A stretch of 64,000 nucleotides of DNA. Origin: Avena insularis (taxonomy: Eukaryota > Streptophyta > Magnoliopsida > Poales > Poaceae). Shown here piece by piece: positions 23,782-36,053 of this stretch. The stretch covers positions 277,829,533 to 277,893,532 of the forward strand of contig CM042689.1 of assembly GCA_023614405.1 (NCBI GenBank). Direction: 5' to 3'. Under the pieces are notes generated by a model. It was not told the DNA's origin and searched no databases. It saw only the letters and a program-made list of their open reading frames with translations. Position numbers and translations under genes: made by a program. How positions within the stretch are numbered: position 1 is the first letter of the stretch; each line of letters begins with the position of its first letter.

Positions 23782-24951
23782 GTAGCCCCCGAGTGTTCAG
23801 TCGAATCATAGATTCGATTGGAGACTCTATAGTCTTTCAAGTGCTTCTCATCCGAACATGTTTTGGGCGGACATGTTGGTTCATAGGGATTGTTGATATG
23901 TGTGCCAGACTCACCCGACAGATCAGGGTCAGTTAACTGTCTTTGGACAAAACAACATGATCTAGTTCAGATTCAAGTCCCCAGACTCGAATCCAGAAAA
24001 ATGCTGGCGTAACTCGACCTAGGCCGCGGAGGTCTTATAGGAGTCGAATTATAGTGTTTAAATTATGTACCCAACGCGTCTGTCGGGATTTTTCATCGTG
24101 CCTGTTGACACGGAATATCACTAGCAGAGCGCAGTCGGGTTTTTTGCCATGCCATCAGAAGTATCTGTAGGTCTTATCTTTGTGTTGCAGACATATCATC
24201 CGAAATTTTATCACAACAGAGGCGTTTTCGGGTGACCAAGGAGACGGTATTTCGCTTAGCATTAATTTGGGAAAAGTTTCCAATGTTATTTTTTGCTTTT
24301 GTCATGAGTGATCCGAAGGATCTCATTCGAATAATTCATAGGGTGCACGACCAGCGCTCCCTATGGGAGTAGCCCCCGTGTGTCTGTTTGAGTTGTAAAC
24401 TCGAGCGGAGACTTATAATCGTCGGCTGCATATTCTGTGTTCCGAAAGTTTTTTGGATGATCTGGTAAATGCAATTAGCACCTATGTTTTTTCGAATGCA
24501 CGACTAATGCTCCCTATGTGAGTAGCCCCTGAGTCCGTAGTTGAGTCGTAGACTCGAAGGACTCGAAGCTTTTAGGAAGTTCTTCGACTGACTCGAGGAC
24601 CGTATCAAGATTTCAGGTGCGCGACCAATGCTCCTGATAGGAGTAGCCCCCGAGTAGTTGGTTCATTTGTAGACTTGAGTAAGTTATTTTGTTTGCAACC
24701 GAAAGTTTCTAGTCGTTGCTGGCTATTACTTTGCTAACGTCATTGCTGACGCTCGCTGAGGTCAACCGTCTGCGGTAGGAGAAGCAATGTGACGGGACAT
24801 CGTGGGTCCCACTATCTGACTTGAATTTGACTATTCATGTGTAGTTTACGCGATAATTACTACATCTCCTTGTTTTTCCGTGCGTAATGGATGGCGTGGT
24901 CGTGACGGTTCGGGCGATGCCCGCCATATGTATGGTGCTATGGAGGGCATG
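23782..24951 (-). other. G 3' untranslated region: purine tract and reiterated AGTAGCCCCCGAG units
   Basis: On the minus strand the tract ACTCGGGGGCTAC ends directly at the LTR start and is the polypurine tract. The same GTAGCCCC(C/T)G motif recurs near 24371, 24523 and 24646. Those three copies lie in imperfect units of about 60 bp: a CGACYAAYGCTCC-like lead, the motif, then a TTGAGT.GTAGACTCGA-like tail. No coding sequence is present. The end at 24740-24951, with GTGGGTCCCAC and GC-rich words, looks like the far upstream promoter region of the antisense ORF. G breaks off at about 24951 and resumes at 37008. Confidence 0.6.
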
Positions 24952-27122
24952 CGGGAGAGGTAGGCTCGAGATGTCTCGTCTTTCTCTTGCACACACCGCT
25001 GTAGATCGCCAATAGTGCAGGGGCGCTTATACATACCCTCGAAGTTTTTGGTGAACGCTTCTTACATGTCCAACCAGTTGCAGATGGAATTTTCCGGCAA
25101 GTCATCAATCCATTGGCGGGCAGTGCCCGTCAACATCAGTGGGAGGTATTTGACGGCAATGTTGGAGTTTCCCCCGGCGATCTCCACCGCATTGCCATAA
25201 TCCTGCAACCACGTAGCTGGTTTGGCGGTGCCTTCATAGGGCTTGATCGTCTTGTGTATTTGGAAACCCTTGGGGTAAGTTGCGGTCCGTATTACGGGTC
25301 CAAAGCAACATGGTCCCAGGTACTGTCCTTCCCGGGCCTTGTGAATCTTGTCCAGGCATGAGCGTGCATCGTATGGCTCCGGGCCTTGATCTTTTCTTCT
25401 TGCCATCAGGGGATGGTCTATGTGAACAACATGGGCCCCCTCCACCATGGTGGCTGCTAGGTGGTGATGGAGGTGGAGGTGGCGGTGGGTTAGCCTTCTT
25501 ACTGTTATCCTCCTATGACGCCTCGCGTTTGTCGTGGTTGCTTGTCGACATGGAGGGTCATGGCGTGACCTGCTCTTGTGTCCTTGGTTGTCGTTGCACT
25601 CTCCATCATGATGGGGCTGCTCCGCGTTGTCGCGAATGATGATGCCACCCTAAGGGTGTCTTGGCGGTGGCATGCTTGTATGGTGGTGAGCCTTTGGGTC
25701 TTCGTGATGTCGGGGAGATCAAGGCGGTGGAGATGGGCGACGAGGATGAGCATTGCCTCCGTGGTTGGAGGATATGGGGATGGCATCCTTCCTGTTGCAT
25801 GCATCCCTCCGTCTTCGTTCTAACAAACCCGTCTGGGACCCGACGTCGTGAGGATATATCTCCCTTGGCGGCTTAGGATTGTTAGACTGGCAATATGCTG
25901 GGTCAGACTCAAGCCTCTGAGAGGTGGCCTTTTCCTGCTGTTTGACCACCTTTTCTACAAGGTCGTAGACCTGTTCCACAGCTACGGGTGATCTATCCTG
26001 CTCCAGTAGGGTCTTGGCGACGTCTAAGTTAAGGATAGGAGTGGGCATGACCTGCCTGCCCTCATTGTCCATGTATGGCTTGGCTTGTGGCTACTTCGGG
26101 GGAGCCCATCCTAGGTTGCACTTTACACGATGATCGTTGATAATGCGAGCCGGATCTTTCCTAGCCTTCTATTGTTTGAGCAAAGTCTTGTACTCACCTT
26201 CCATGGCTCTAGATTTCTCGATTGATTTTTGCGCCTTGGCCAGATCTTGATCTAGCTTTACGCCCTGCTCCGCGATGTCTTGTGCTTCCTCCAACAGTTG
26301 CTGGCGCTTCTCTTCAAGCTAGACTACGTTTCATATATGAGCCACAATCATGGGCTCGATGATCAAATTGCCGTACATCACTCTGTCAGCTGGAGTGACT
26401 TGGGCGGCCACAGACATAGATGCTGGAGGCGGCGGATTTGCGGTGTTGGGGTTACCCGGACCAATGTTGAGTTCCTGCGGCTGCTGCACTAGGTTAGGGG
26501 AGGGGGCATGGCTTTTGCGCGATCATTGTCGACAGCATCAGCTGGTCCCTTCCCCTTGTCCAGCGGTTTAGGCGGAGCTTGTCCAGGTTGATCTTCTACC
26601 ATCACACTCCCAATGGCGACGAACACCTCTCTGGATGTGATGGCCTTGTCGGCCTGCTCCTCACGCTTGATGTCCTCCTCCATCTCCTGCATAGCAGAGT
26701 CGAGTTCCTCCGGGTTGATATCCATCTCCTCCGAGTCCACGCTGATGTCGGCGTAGAGCGCGTCCAAAATGGATTCGGAGGGTGCGGGGGCTTCCTCGAC
26801 AACGGAACAAGATGCCGAGGCTGCAGGAAGGTTAACTGGAGGCGGTGGCAGTGGTGACGGTGTTGGCCCGGGTATGGCCGCGATCTCAGCCTGAGAAGCC
26901 CCTTCAGCTGTCGTGTAGTTGTTGATGGTGCTAATCATGCTCTCGAAGGTGAGGAGGCCCGCGTCCTATTGCCGCCTTAGCATATGCCGGAGAAGTGTGT
27001 CGCGATCCAGTCCTTCCACGAAGTGATAAATAGCATCATCTCGGGGGTTTTCACCCTCTCTCTGGATGCAACGCGCCAGATCGAAGATAGTCACCATGCC
27101 AATGAACTGTGATCTCTGATTT
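24952..27122 (-). pseudogene. gag: G1b gag, main part
   Basis: Minus-strand frames 26938-26489 (Pro/Glu-rich linker), 26072-25719, 25448-25062 and 25034-24952 form one broken gag. The third contains KPATWLQDYGNAVEIAGG and MLTGTARQWIDDLP, the core of the Gypsy Gag domain. The fourth has KRPCTIGDLQRCVQEKDE and ends in AYLSR at the junction with G. Stops separate the frames at about 25060 and elsewhere. The C-terminal zinc knuckle and everything downstream are missing. Copia A1 cuts it at 27128, and the N-terminus resumes at 36053. Confidence 0.7.
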
Positions 27123-27127
27123 CCAGA

Positions 27128-29004
27128 TGTTGGAGATATGCCCTAGAGGCAATAATAAATGTAGTTATTATTATATCTTTGTGTTTATGATAAATGTTTA
27201 CATTCATGCTATAATAGTATTAACAAGGAAACATTAATACTTATGTGATTTGTAAACTAAAATAGAGTCCCTAGTAAAGCCTCTTTATAATACTAGCTTG
27301 TTGGTTAATAAATGATTGTGGTTTCCCTATCATGAACATTGAGATGTTATTAACAACAAGATCATATCGTTAGGAGAATGATATGGTGGACATACTCCTA
27401 TAGATAAGCGTAGCATAAAGATCAAGTCATTTTAATAGTTCAATTGCTATATGCTTTCTGATACATAGTAACCTAATTCCTTCGACCATGATATCATGCA
27501 TATCACCTTTACTGGATGGATGCTTTGATGACATCAAACACCACACCGTAACTGGGTGGCTATAAAGGTGGCATTGAGTGTTCGGAAAGTATTGGTTGAG
27601 ACACATGGATCAAGAGTGGGATTTGTCCATCCATATGACGGATAGATATACTCTGGGCCCTCTCGGTGAAATGTCATCCAATTAGCTTGCAAGCATGTGA
27701 CTGGCTCACAAGGGATCACATATCACGGGAACGAGAAAAGAGTACTTATCAGTAACGAGGTTGAACTAGGTATGCAGAGATACCGACGATCATAACCTCG
27801 GATAAGTAAACTATCGTGAGACAAAGGGAAATTGGTATCGTATGTAAGTGGTTCATTCGATCACAAAGTAATCGTAGAAATATGTGGGAGCCATATGAAT
27901 TTCCAGATTCCTCTATTGGTTATTGTTCGGAGAAGTGTCTCGATCATGTCCGCATAATTCACGAACCGTAGGGAGACACACTTAAGGATTCGACGTTGTT
28001 TGAGTAGTTATGGAATGATGAGAAAGAGACCGAATGTTGTTCGGAGTCTCGGATGGGATCCGGGATATCACGAGGAGATCCGGAATGGTCCGGAGAATAA
28101 GATTCATATAAGGAAATTCCTATTTCGGAGTAGGGGAATGGTTCCGGTGTTTTCATCGGGAATGTTCTAGAAGGTTCCGGAATGTCCGGCACTCCGGAGG
28201 GGAAGGGTACATGAATGTGTTATATCAAGTTGGTATGATTGCATCATGTACTAGGTGTCATCGCTGAACAAAATAAAGGGTTTAATCAAATCCTAGTTTG
28301 AAAAAGTCAAACGCCAATTTGAAAGTCAAACGGCTATTTTTGGGAAGTGGAGAGGGAGGTGGACACCGAGTTGGGGAGGAGTTCCTCCCCTCCACCGCCG
28401 GCCCACCTTGAAGCCGAGTTAGGGAGGGACTCCCCTCCCCTTGGCTGGCCCCTCCACCTATAAAAGGAGGGGCAGGGCTCCCCTCCTAGACACCCAACAC
28501 CTCCACCTCTAAACCCTAGCCACCGGCGCTGCCACCGCCGCCTCTAGCAAACCGCCGCCTAGCAACCCTAGCCGCCGGCCAAGCCTCCTCGGTGTGTCTA
28601 AACCCTAGAACACCGAGGGCTCTCATAGTCCACCATACTGCCCGTCTTAAGGAAGCTCATGGGATCTCCCTCTACTCCTGCACACGCCACAGTCCGCCGG
28701 AATCGTGAGGAGAGTGCTACAACCTCCGCTGCTGCTGGAACAAGGAGAGGAAGGTCTTCGCCGAGTACCGAACGTGACCGATCAAGGGAGCGCTGCCGAA
28801 CGCAGCCGGAAGGATTGTTCACGCGATCTTGAGATCGAAGAGTACGACTACATCACCCACGAGAATCCGCTCTCGTTAAACACTTTGGAATCTTCGAGGG
28901 TGAGTTATTCCATCGACTCGTTGCTACAATCTAGTAGATAGATCTTGGCTTGTTTGTTTGTATGCGGTAGAATTTTTTTGATTTCCATGCTACGAAACCC
29001 TACA
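27128..29004 (+). repeat. A1 5' LTR
   Basis: 1877-bp copy of 34164-36048. It contains the promoter (TATA box at 28459) and downstream C-rich repeats (CCACCTCTAAACCCTAG-like). The antisense frame MPDIPEP... at 28192-27959 is repeated in the 3' LTR only because the LTRs are copies. Confidence 0.9.
28459..28465 (+). promoter_or_regulatory. A1 LTR TATA box
   Basis: CTATAAAAGG in a C/G-rich context, about 545 bp before the LTR end. The same box lies at 35491-35497 in the 3' LTR. Position and conservation suggest it starts the element RNA. Confidence 0.65.
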
Positions 29005-29005
29005 G

Positions 29006-29018
29006 TGGTATCAGAGCC
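29006..29018 (+). other. A1 primer-binding site (initiator tRNA-Met)
   Basis: TGGTATCAGAGCC one base after the LTR end, an exact match to the tRNA-iMet primer site used by most plant Copia elements. Confidence 0.9.
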
Positions 29019-30190
29019 GTGTCTATATCTAGATCTGTTGCACGAGTAGAACACAATGCTCATTGTGGGCGTTGATGCTTTTATTGTCGATTGCTTCTTG
29101 TGTACTTTGCATCTTGCGGGATGTTGGGATGAAGCGGCCCGGGCTAACCTTACATGTGTTCATGAGACTTGCTCCACGCTTAACATGCAACTTGTATTGC
29201 ATAAGTGGCTTTGCGGGTGCCTGTTTCTCCCAGCATAGTTAAGATTCAATTTACAACGGGTAATTAACAATACTAGTATCAATGTTGTGGTTCTTGTTCG
29301 TAAGTTAGAGCGACACTTATTGAAAGCCCCAAACCACGTAAAACATGCAAAGAAAGTAGAGGCGTCTAACTTTGTTTTGCAGGGGTGTGCAGTGATGTGA
29401 TATGGCCATGATTGTGATTATATTTGATGTATGCAATGTTCCTTATTGTAAGTTGGCAACCGGCAGGAGCCATATGGTTGTCTTTAATTTATGTTAAGAC
29501 CTGCGTGTCTATTCAAAGTAGTTGTAATAGTTGAAGCCGGTGGACGACAACCATGGAGAGGCGTCATTGACCTTGATGCAATGCCGGTGATGATGGAGAT
29601 CATGTTCGTGCTTGAAGATGGAGATCGGAAGCACAAAGAAGAAAGGCCATATCATATCACATATTATGAATTGCATGTGATGTTAATACTTTATGCATCT
29701 TGTATTGCTTAGTAGATGACGGTAGCATTATAAGATGATCCCTCATGCACATGAATTTCAAGTCAAAAAGTGTTCACCCTTAGTTAGCACCGTTGCTAAA
29801 GCTTGTTGTTTCGAAGCACCACGTGATGATCGGGTGTGTTAGATTCCGCAAGTGTATACAACGTGAGCAAGCCAGATTTTCTCATGCGGAAACTAAGGTT
29901 TGATCTTGACGAGCCTAGCATGTACAGACATGGTCTCGGAACACGGATCACCGAAAGGTAAAGCATGAATCATATAGCAAATATGATGAACACGTCGATT
30001 GTTCGCCATTGAAACTATATCAACTCTCGCGATGATCGGTGTTGATGTGGTGGATTTGGTTCGTGTGATCACTAAAACAATGTGAGGGATATTGTTTTGA
30101 GTGGGAGTTCACCTAGATTAATTTAACTATTAATTAGAACTCAATTTGTCATAAACTTAGTCTAAACTATTGCAAATATGTTGTAGATCA
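29019..30190 (+). other. A1 5' leader, non-coding
   Basis: 1.17 kb between the primer site and the gag ATG. Only short chance frames are present (29056-29238, 29491-29712). Packaging signals are expected here, but none can be recognised by eye. Confidence 0.5.
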
Positions 30191-31080
30191 ATGGCGGCCC
30201 CTACCACCAATTTTAATGCGTTCCTAGAGAAAGAAAAGTTGAAAAACAATGGAAGCAACTTCGCGGATTGGTTTCGCAATTTGAGGATTGTCCTCACAGC
30301 TGGTAATTTGAACTATGTGCTGGATGCACCATTGGTGACCCAATTGCAGCTATCGCTACCGATGAAGTAAAGAATGTTTACCTCGCTCGGAAGACTCAGT
30401 ACTCCACAGTTCAGTGTGCTATCTTGTATGGTTTAGAATCGGAGCTTCAGAAAAGGTTTGAGAATTCGGACCCACATGATATTGTCCGTGATCTCAAATT
30501 GATCTTTGAGACCCACGCGGCAATTGAGAGCTATGAGGCTTCTGAAAAGTTCTTTAACTGCAAGATGGAAGAGGGCAGCTCTGTCAGTGAGCATGTGCTT
30601 AAGATTTTTGGGCACGCAAACAAACTTCAAAGCTTGGGTATAGTGATTCCTAATGCTTTGGGGATTTACCGTGTCCTCCAATCACTACCACCAAGTTACA
30701 AGAACTTTGTGATGAACTACAATATGCAAAACATGAACAAGCGGTTGCTGTAACTGTTTGCTATGTTGAAATCTGCAGAAGTGGAGATCAAGAAAGAGCA
30801 CCAAGTGTTGATGGTCAATAAGACCACCAAAATCAAGAAAGGCAAGTCTAAGCAAAAGGGACACTTCAAGAAGGGTGGTAATAAAGTTACCGCGCCGACG
30901 AAGAAGACCAAGGCTGGACCTAAGCCTGACATCGAGTGCTTTACCGCAAGGGAGAAGGTCACCGAAGCGAATTGCCCAAAGTACTTGGCGGATTTGAAGA
31001 ACGGCAACATCAAGAAGAAAGGTATATCCGATATACATGTTATTGATGTGTATCTCACTAGTACTCGTAGTAGTGCCTAG
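30191..31080 (+). pseudogene. gag: A1 gag
   Basis: Starts at ATG 30191 (MAAPTTNF). NGSNFADWFRNLRIVL marks the Copia Gag N-terminal region. A frameshift ends the first piece at 30370. The frame resumes at about 30370-30753 (UBN2-type Gag: LESELQKRF, ETHAAIESYEASEKFFNC) and again at 30763-31080 after a stop. The zinc knuckle near 30938-31000 is destroyed by small indels: CPKYLADLK follows, but the CX2CX4H part is out of frame. Gag would form the packaging particle. Confidence 0.75.
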
Positions 31081-32420
31081 GTATTTGATCTCTGGTTCGG
31101 TTGCTCATATTTGTAACTCAAAACAGGTGCGTAATAAACGGAAGCTAGCGAAGAACGAGGTGACGGCGCGCTGGGGAAACGGATCAAAGGTTGATGTGAT
31201 TGCAGCACGCTACCCCTTCATCTACATCGGGATTAGTTTTATACTTAAATAATTGTTATTTGGTGCCTGCGTTAAGCATGAACATTATATCGGGATCTTG
31301 TTTATTGCGAGACGGTTACTTGTTTAAGTCCGAGAATAATGGTTGTTCGATTTATATGAGTAATATGTTTTATGCACATACACCTTTGATAGATGGTCTA
31401 TTTTTGTTGAATCTCGATAGTGGAAATACACATATTAATAACATTGAGGCTAAACGTTTGAAATCAGGCGATAACTCGACCTATATGTGACACTATCGTC
31501 TTGGTCACATTGGAGTGAAGCGTATGAAGAAACTCCATTCCGATGGACTTCTTGAATCACTTGATTTCGAATCACTTGAAAGATGCGAAGCATGTCTGAT
31601 GGGTAAAATGACTAAGACTCCATTTTCTGGTATGATGGAGCGAGCTACGGACTTATTGGAAATCATACATACCGATGTGTGTGGTCCAATGAGTGTAGCA
31701 TCGCGCGGTGGTTATCGTTATGTTCTTACCTTCACGGATGACTTGAATAGATATGGGTATATCTATTTCATGAAACATAAGTCCGAAACTTTCGAGAAGT
31801 TTAAGGAATTTCAAAGTGAGGTGGAGAATCAACGTAACAAGAAGATTAAATTTCTACGTTCTAATCGTGGAGGTGAATATCTAAGTTACGAGCTTGGCGA
31901 GCATTTGAATAAATGCGGAATACTTTCACAATTGACACCGCCGGGAACACCATAGCGTAATGGTGTGTCCGAACATCGTAATCGAACTCTCTTAGATATG
32001 GTTCGTTCTATGATGTCACTTACAGATTTACCGCTATCATTTTGGGGTTATGCATTAGAGACAACCGCATTCACTTTAAATAGGGCACCATCTAAATCCG
32101 TTGAAACGACACCGTATGAATTATGGTTTGGGAAGAAACCTAGATTGTCGTTCCTTAAAGTTTGGGGATGCGGTTATGTAAAGAAGTTACAGCCGGACAA
32201 GCTTGAACCCAAAGCGGAAAAATGCGTCTTCATTGGATACCCGAAGGAAACTATTGGGTATACCTTCTATCATAGATCCGAAGGCAAAGTCTTCGTTGCC
32301 AAGAATGGATCCTTTCTAGAGAAGGAATTTCTCTCGAAAGAAGTGACTGGAAGGAAAGTAGAACTCGACGAGGTTGTCGAACCTTCTCTCGAACTTGCGA
32401 GTAGCGCAGCACCGGAAGAA
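31081..32420 (+). pseudogene. pol: A1 protease remnant and integrase
   Basis: At 31078-31120 the protease site is ruined: an in-frame TAG replaces the Trp before VFD, and the DTG codons are shifted. The pre-integrase region (YLNNC.LVPALSMN, NGCSIYM) and zinc-binding segment (RLGHIGVKRM...CEACLMGKM) follow. The integrase core has HTDVCGPM (first Asp) and NGVSEHRNRT (Glu). The second catalytic Asp, in the usual RSDRGGEY, is Asn here (RSNRGGEY). A TAG at 31953-31955 also interrupts the frame. The C-terminal GYPKETIGYTF and FLEKEF blocks are present. Integrase would insert the cDNA; this one cannot. Confidence 0.8.
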
Positions 32421-32529
32421 GTTCCTGTGGTGCCTGCACCAATAAGAGAGGAAGCTAATGATGATGATCATGAAACTTCGGTTGTAGTTGCTATAGAGCC
32501 TCGCAGTTCAACGAGAACTCGTACCACTC

Positions 32530-33575
32530 CTGATTGGTATGATCCCGTTATGAGTATCATGTTGGTGGACAACACCGATGACCCTGCGACATATGAGGAA
32601 GCGATGATCAGCCCAGATTCCAATAAATGGCAAGAAGCCATGAAATCCGATATTGGATCCATGTACGAAAACCAAGTATGGACTTTGGTGGACTTACCGG
32701 ATGGCCGGAAGGCTGTCGAGAATAAATGGATTTTCAAGAAGAAAACAGATGTTGATGGTAATGTTATCATTTATAAAGCTCGATTTGTCGCAAAGGGGTT
32801 TCAACAAATTCAAGGAGTTGACTACGATGAGACTTTTCTCACCAAGAGCGAAGCTAAAGTCCTGTGGAGGATTATGTTAGCAATCGCTGCATATTATGAT
32901 TATGAGATATGGCAGATGGATGTCAAAACAGCATTCCTCAATGGAGACATTGATGAAGAGTTGTATATGATGCAACCCAAAGGTTTTGTCGATCCTAAAG
33001 ATGTCCATTTATGGATTGAAGCAAGCATCCCGAAGTTGGAATCAATGTTTTGATAAGGTGATCAAAAGTTTTGGTTTTATACAAACTTATGGAGAAGCTT
33101 GTATTTACAAGAAAGTGAGTGGGAGCTCTGTAACATTCTTAATACTATATGTAGATGACATATTGTTGATTGGGAATGATGTAGACCTTCTTAATAGTGT
33201 CAAGGAATATTTGAATAATAGTTTTTCAATGAAGGATCTTGGCGAAGCAGCTTACATATTAGGCATAAAGATTTATAGAGATAGATCAAGACGCCAAATA
33301 TCATTGTCACAAAGTACATATTTGACAAAGTTCTAAAGAGGTTTGGAATGGAAGATAGCAAGAAAGGGTTCTTGCCCATGTTGCCCAATACGACCTTGAG
33401 TAAAACTCAAAGTCCGACATCGACAGAAGATAGAGAAAGGATGAGTAAGACTCCCTATGCCTCAGCCATAGGATCTCTAATGTATGCCATGCTATGTACT
33501 AGACCCGACATTGCATATGCTGTTAGTTTAACTAGCAGATATCAAAGTGATCCAGGAGTGGATCATTGGACATGA
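32530..33575 (+). pseudogene. pol: A1 reverse transcriptase
   Basis: In order: WIFKKKTDVDGNV, YKARFVAKGF, VDYDETF, then a disturbed stretch (LTKSEAKVLW in place of SPVA-type residues), WQMDVKTAFLNGDIDEELYM (first catalytic Asp) and PKGFVDPKD. A deletion of about 30 bp near 33000 removes the segment before SIYGLKQASRSWN and shifts the frame. LYVDDILLIGND holds the YVDD catalytic pair at about 33146. A stop at 33334-33336 and another frame change near 33566 follow. All motifs are recognisable, but the reading frame is broken at least three times. Confidence 0.8.
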
Positions 33576-34129
33576 TCAAAAACATCCTTAAGTACTTGAG
33601 AAGAACTAAGGATATGGTTCTTTCTTATGGAGGTGATGAACAGCTCGTTGTTAATGGTTACACCGATGCTAGTTGGAACACCGATCCGGATGATTCTAAA
33701 TCACAATCTAGATACGTATTTATTTTGAATGGTACAGCAGTTAGCTGGAGGAGTGCAAAGCAAAGCGTTGTGGCGAGATCTTCAACTGAATCGGAATACA
33801 TGGCTGCTTCGGAGGCTTCACAAGAAGCAATATGGATGAAAGAGTTCATTACAGAGCTGGGTGTGGTTCCTAGTGCGCTGGACCCAATGTCTATCTACTG
33901 TGATAACATGGGTGCCATAGCCAATGCGCAAGAACCAAGGTCACACAAGAAGCTGAAGCACATCAAGCTACGTTTTCATGCTATTCGAGAACATGTCCAA
34001 GATGGGGACATAAAGATTTGCAAAGTACACACAGATCTGAATGTGGCGGATCCGTTGACTAAACCTCTCCCGAGGGCAAAACATGACCAGCACCAAACTG
34101 CCATGGGTGTTCGGTATATTACCATGTAA
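33566..34129 (+). pseudogene. pol: A1 RNase H
   Basis: Open frame of 187 codons. RNase H residues are visible as YTDASW (Asp), STESEYMA (Glu) and IYCDNMGAI (Asp), followed by the Copia tail HIKLRFHAIREHV and VADPLTKPLP. It removes RNA from the RNA/DNA hybrid during reverse transcription. This domain is intact by eye, but it is out of frame with the upstream polymerase. Confidence 0.8.
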
Positions 34130-34150
34130 TCTAGATTAGATGACTCTAGT

Positions 34151-34163
34151 GCAAATGGGAGAC
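34151..34163 (+). other. A1 polypurine tract
   Basis: GCAAATGGGAGAC immediately before the 3' LTR start TGTTGGAG, the usual plus-strand primer of Triticeae Copia elements. Confidence 0.85.
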
Positions 34164-36048
34164 TGTTGGAGATATGCTCTAGAGGCAATAATAAATGTAG
34201 TTATTATTATATCTTTGTGTTTATGATAAATGTTTACATTCATGCTATAATAGTATTAACAAGGAAACATTAATACTTGTGTGATTTGTAAACTAAAATA
34301 GAGTCCCTAGTAAAGACTCTTTATAATACTAGCTTGTTGGTTAATAAATGATTGTGGTTTCCCTCTCATGAACATTGAGATGTTATTAACAACAAGATCA
34401 TATCGTTAGGAGAATGATATGGTGGACATACTCCTATAGATAAGCGTAGCATAAAGATCAAGTCATTTTAATAGTTCAATTGCTATATGCTTTCTGATAC
34501 ATAATAACCTAATTCCTTTGACCATGAGATCATGCATATCACCTTTACTGGATGGATGCTTTGATGACATCAAACACCACACCGTAACTGGGTGGCTATA
34601 AAGGTGGCATTGAGTGTTCGGAAAGTATTGGTTGAGACACATGGATCAAGAGTGGGATTTGTCCATCCATATGACGGATATATATACTGGCCTCTCGGTG
34701 AAATGTCATCCAATTAGCTTGCAAGCATGTGACTGGCTCACAAGGGATCACATATCACGGGAACGAGAAAAGAGTACTTATCAGTAACGAGGTTGAACTA
34801 GGTATGCAGAGATACCGACGATTATAACCTCGGATAAGTAAACTATCATGAGATAAAGGGAAATTGGTATCGTATGTAAGTGGTTCATTCGATCGCAAAG
34901 TAATCGTAGAAATATGTGGGAGCCATATGAATTTCCAGATTCCTCTATTGGTTATTGTTCGGAGAAGTGTCTCGATCATGTCCGCATAATTCACAAACCG
35001 TAGGGAGACACACTTAAGGATTCGACGTTGTTTGAGTAGTTATGGAATGATGAGAAAGAGACCGAATGTTGTTCGGATTCTCGGATGGGATCCGAGATAT
35101 CACGAGGAGATTCGGAATGGTCCGGATAATAATATTCATATAAGGAAAGTCCTATTTCGGAGTAGGGGAATGGTTCCGGTGTTTTCATCGGGAATGTTCT
35201 AGAAGGTTCCGGAATGTCCGGCACTCCGGAGGGGAAGGGTACATGAATGTGTTATATCAAGTTGGTATGATTGCATCATGTACTAGGTGTCATCGCTGAA
35301 CAAAATAAAGGGTTTAATCAAATCCTAGTTTGAAAAAGTCAAACGCCAATTTGAAAGTGAAACGACTATTTTTGGGAAGTGGAGAGGGAGGTGGAAACCG
35401 AGTTGGGGAGGAGTTCCTCCCCTCCATCGCTGGCCCACCTTGAAGCCGAGTTGGAGAGGGACTCCCCTCCCCTTGGCCGGCCCCTCCACCTATAAAAGGA
35501 GGGGCAGGGCTCCCCTCCTAGACACCCAACACCTCCACCTCTAAACCCTAGCTGCCGGCGCCGCCACCTCCTGCTGCCGCCGCCGCCTAGCAACCCTAGC
35601 CACCGACCAAGCCTCCTCCTCGGTGTGTCTAAACCCTAGAACACCGAGGGCTCTCTCATAGTCCACCATACTCGCTCCGGCTTAAGGCGAAGCCCTGCGG
35701 GATCTCCCCTCTACTTCCGGTACCACGCCACAGTCAGCCGAATCGTGAGGAGAGTGCTACAACCTCCGCCTGCTGGAACAAGGAGAGGAAGGTCTTCGCC
35801 GAAACCGAACCTGTGATCGATCATGGGAGCGCTGCCGGAACGCAGCGCCGGAAGGATCGTCTACGCGATCTTGAGATCGGGAAGAGTACGACTACATCAC
35901 CCACGAGAATCCGCTCTCGTTAAACACTTTGGAATCTTCGAGGGTGAGTTATTCCATCGACTCGTTGCTACAATCTAGTAGATATATGTTGGCTTGTTTG
36001 TTTGTATGCGGTAGAAATTTTTTGTTTTCCATGCTACGAAACCCTACA
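34164..36048 (+). repeat. A1 3' LTR
   Basis: 1885 bp. It differs from the 5' LTR by scattered substitutions and a few short indels, mostly around 34685-34700 and in the C-rich region 35520-35870. It ends CCCTACA at 36048, followed by the CCAGA target duplication. Confidence 0.9.
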
Positions 36049-36053
36049 CCAGA

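Larger units (their letters stand above)
27128..36048 (+). mobile_element. Copia A1: full-length LTR retrotransposon
   Basis: 8921 bp with LTRs at 27128-29004 and 34164-36048, primer site at 29006, purine tract at 34151 and a perfect CCAGA target duplication (27123-27127; 36049-36053). LTRs begin TGTTGGAGATATGC and end CGAAACCCTACA, the Triticeae Angela/WIS/BARE style of terminus. Order gag, protease, integrase, reverse transcriptase, RNase H is typical of Copia. Stops, frameshifts and a small deletion disable every domain. LTRs differ by about 2-3% by eye, so the insertion is fairly recent. The exact family name is not assigned. Confidence 0.9.

Noticed and set aside
27959..28192. Antisense MPDIPEP frame, repeated at 34991-35224
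   Set aside because: Two copies exist only because they lie in the two A1 LTRs; no start context or domain.
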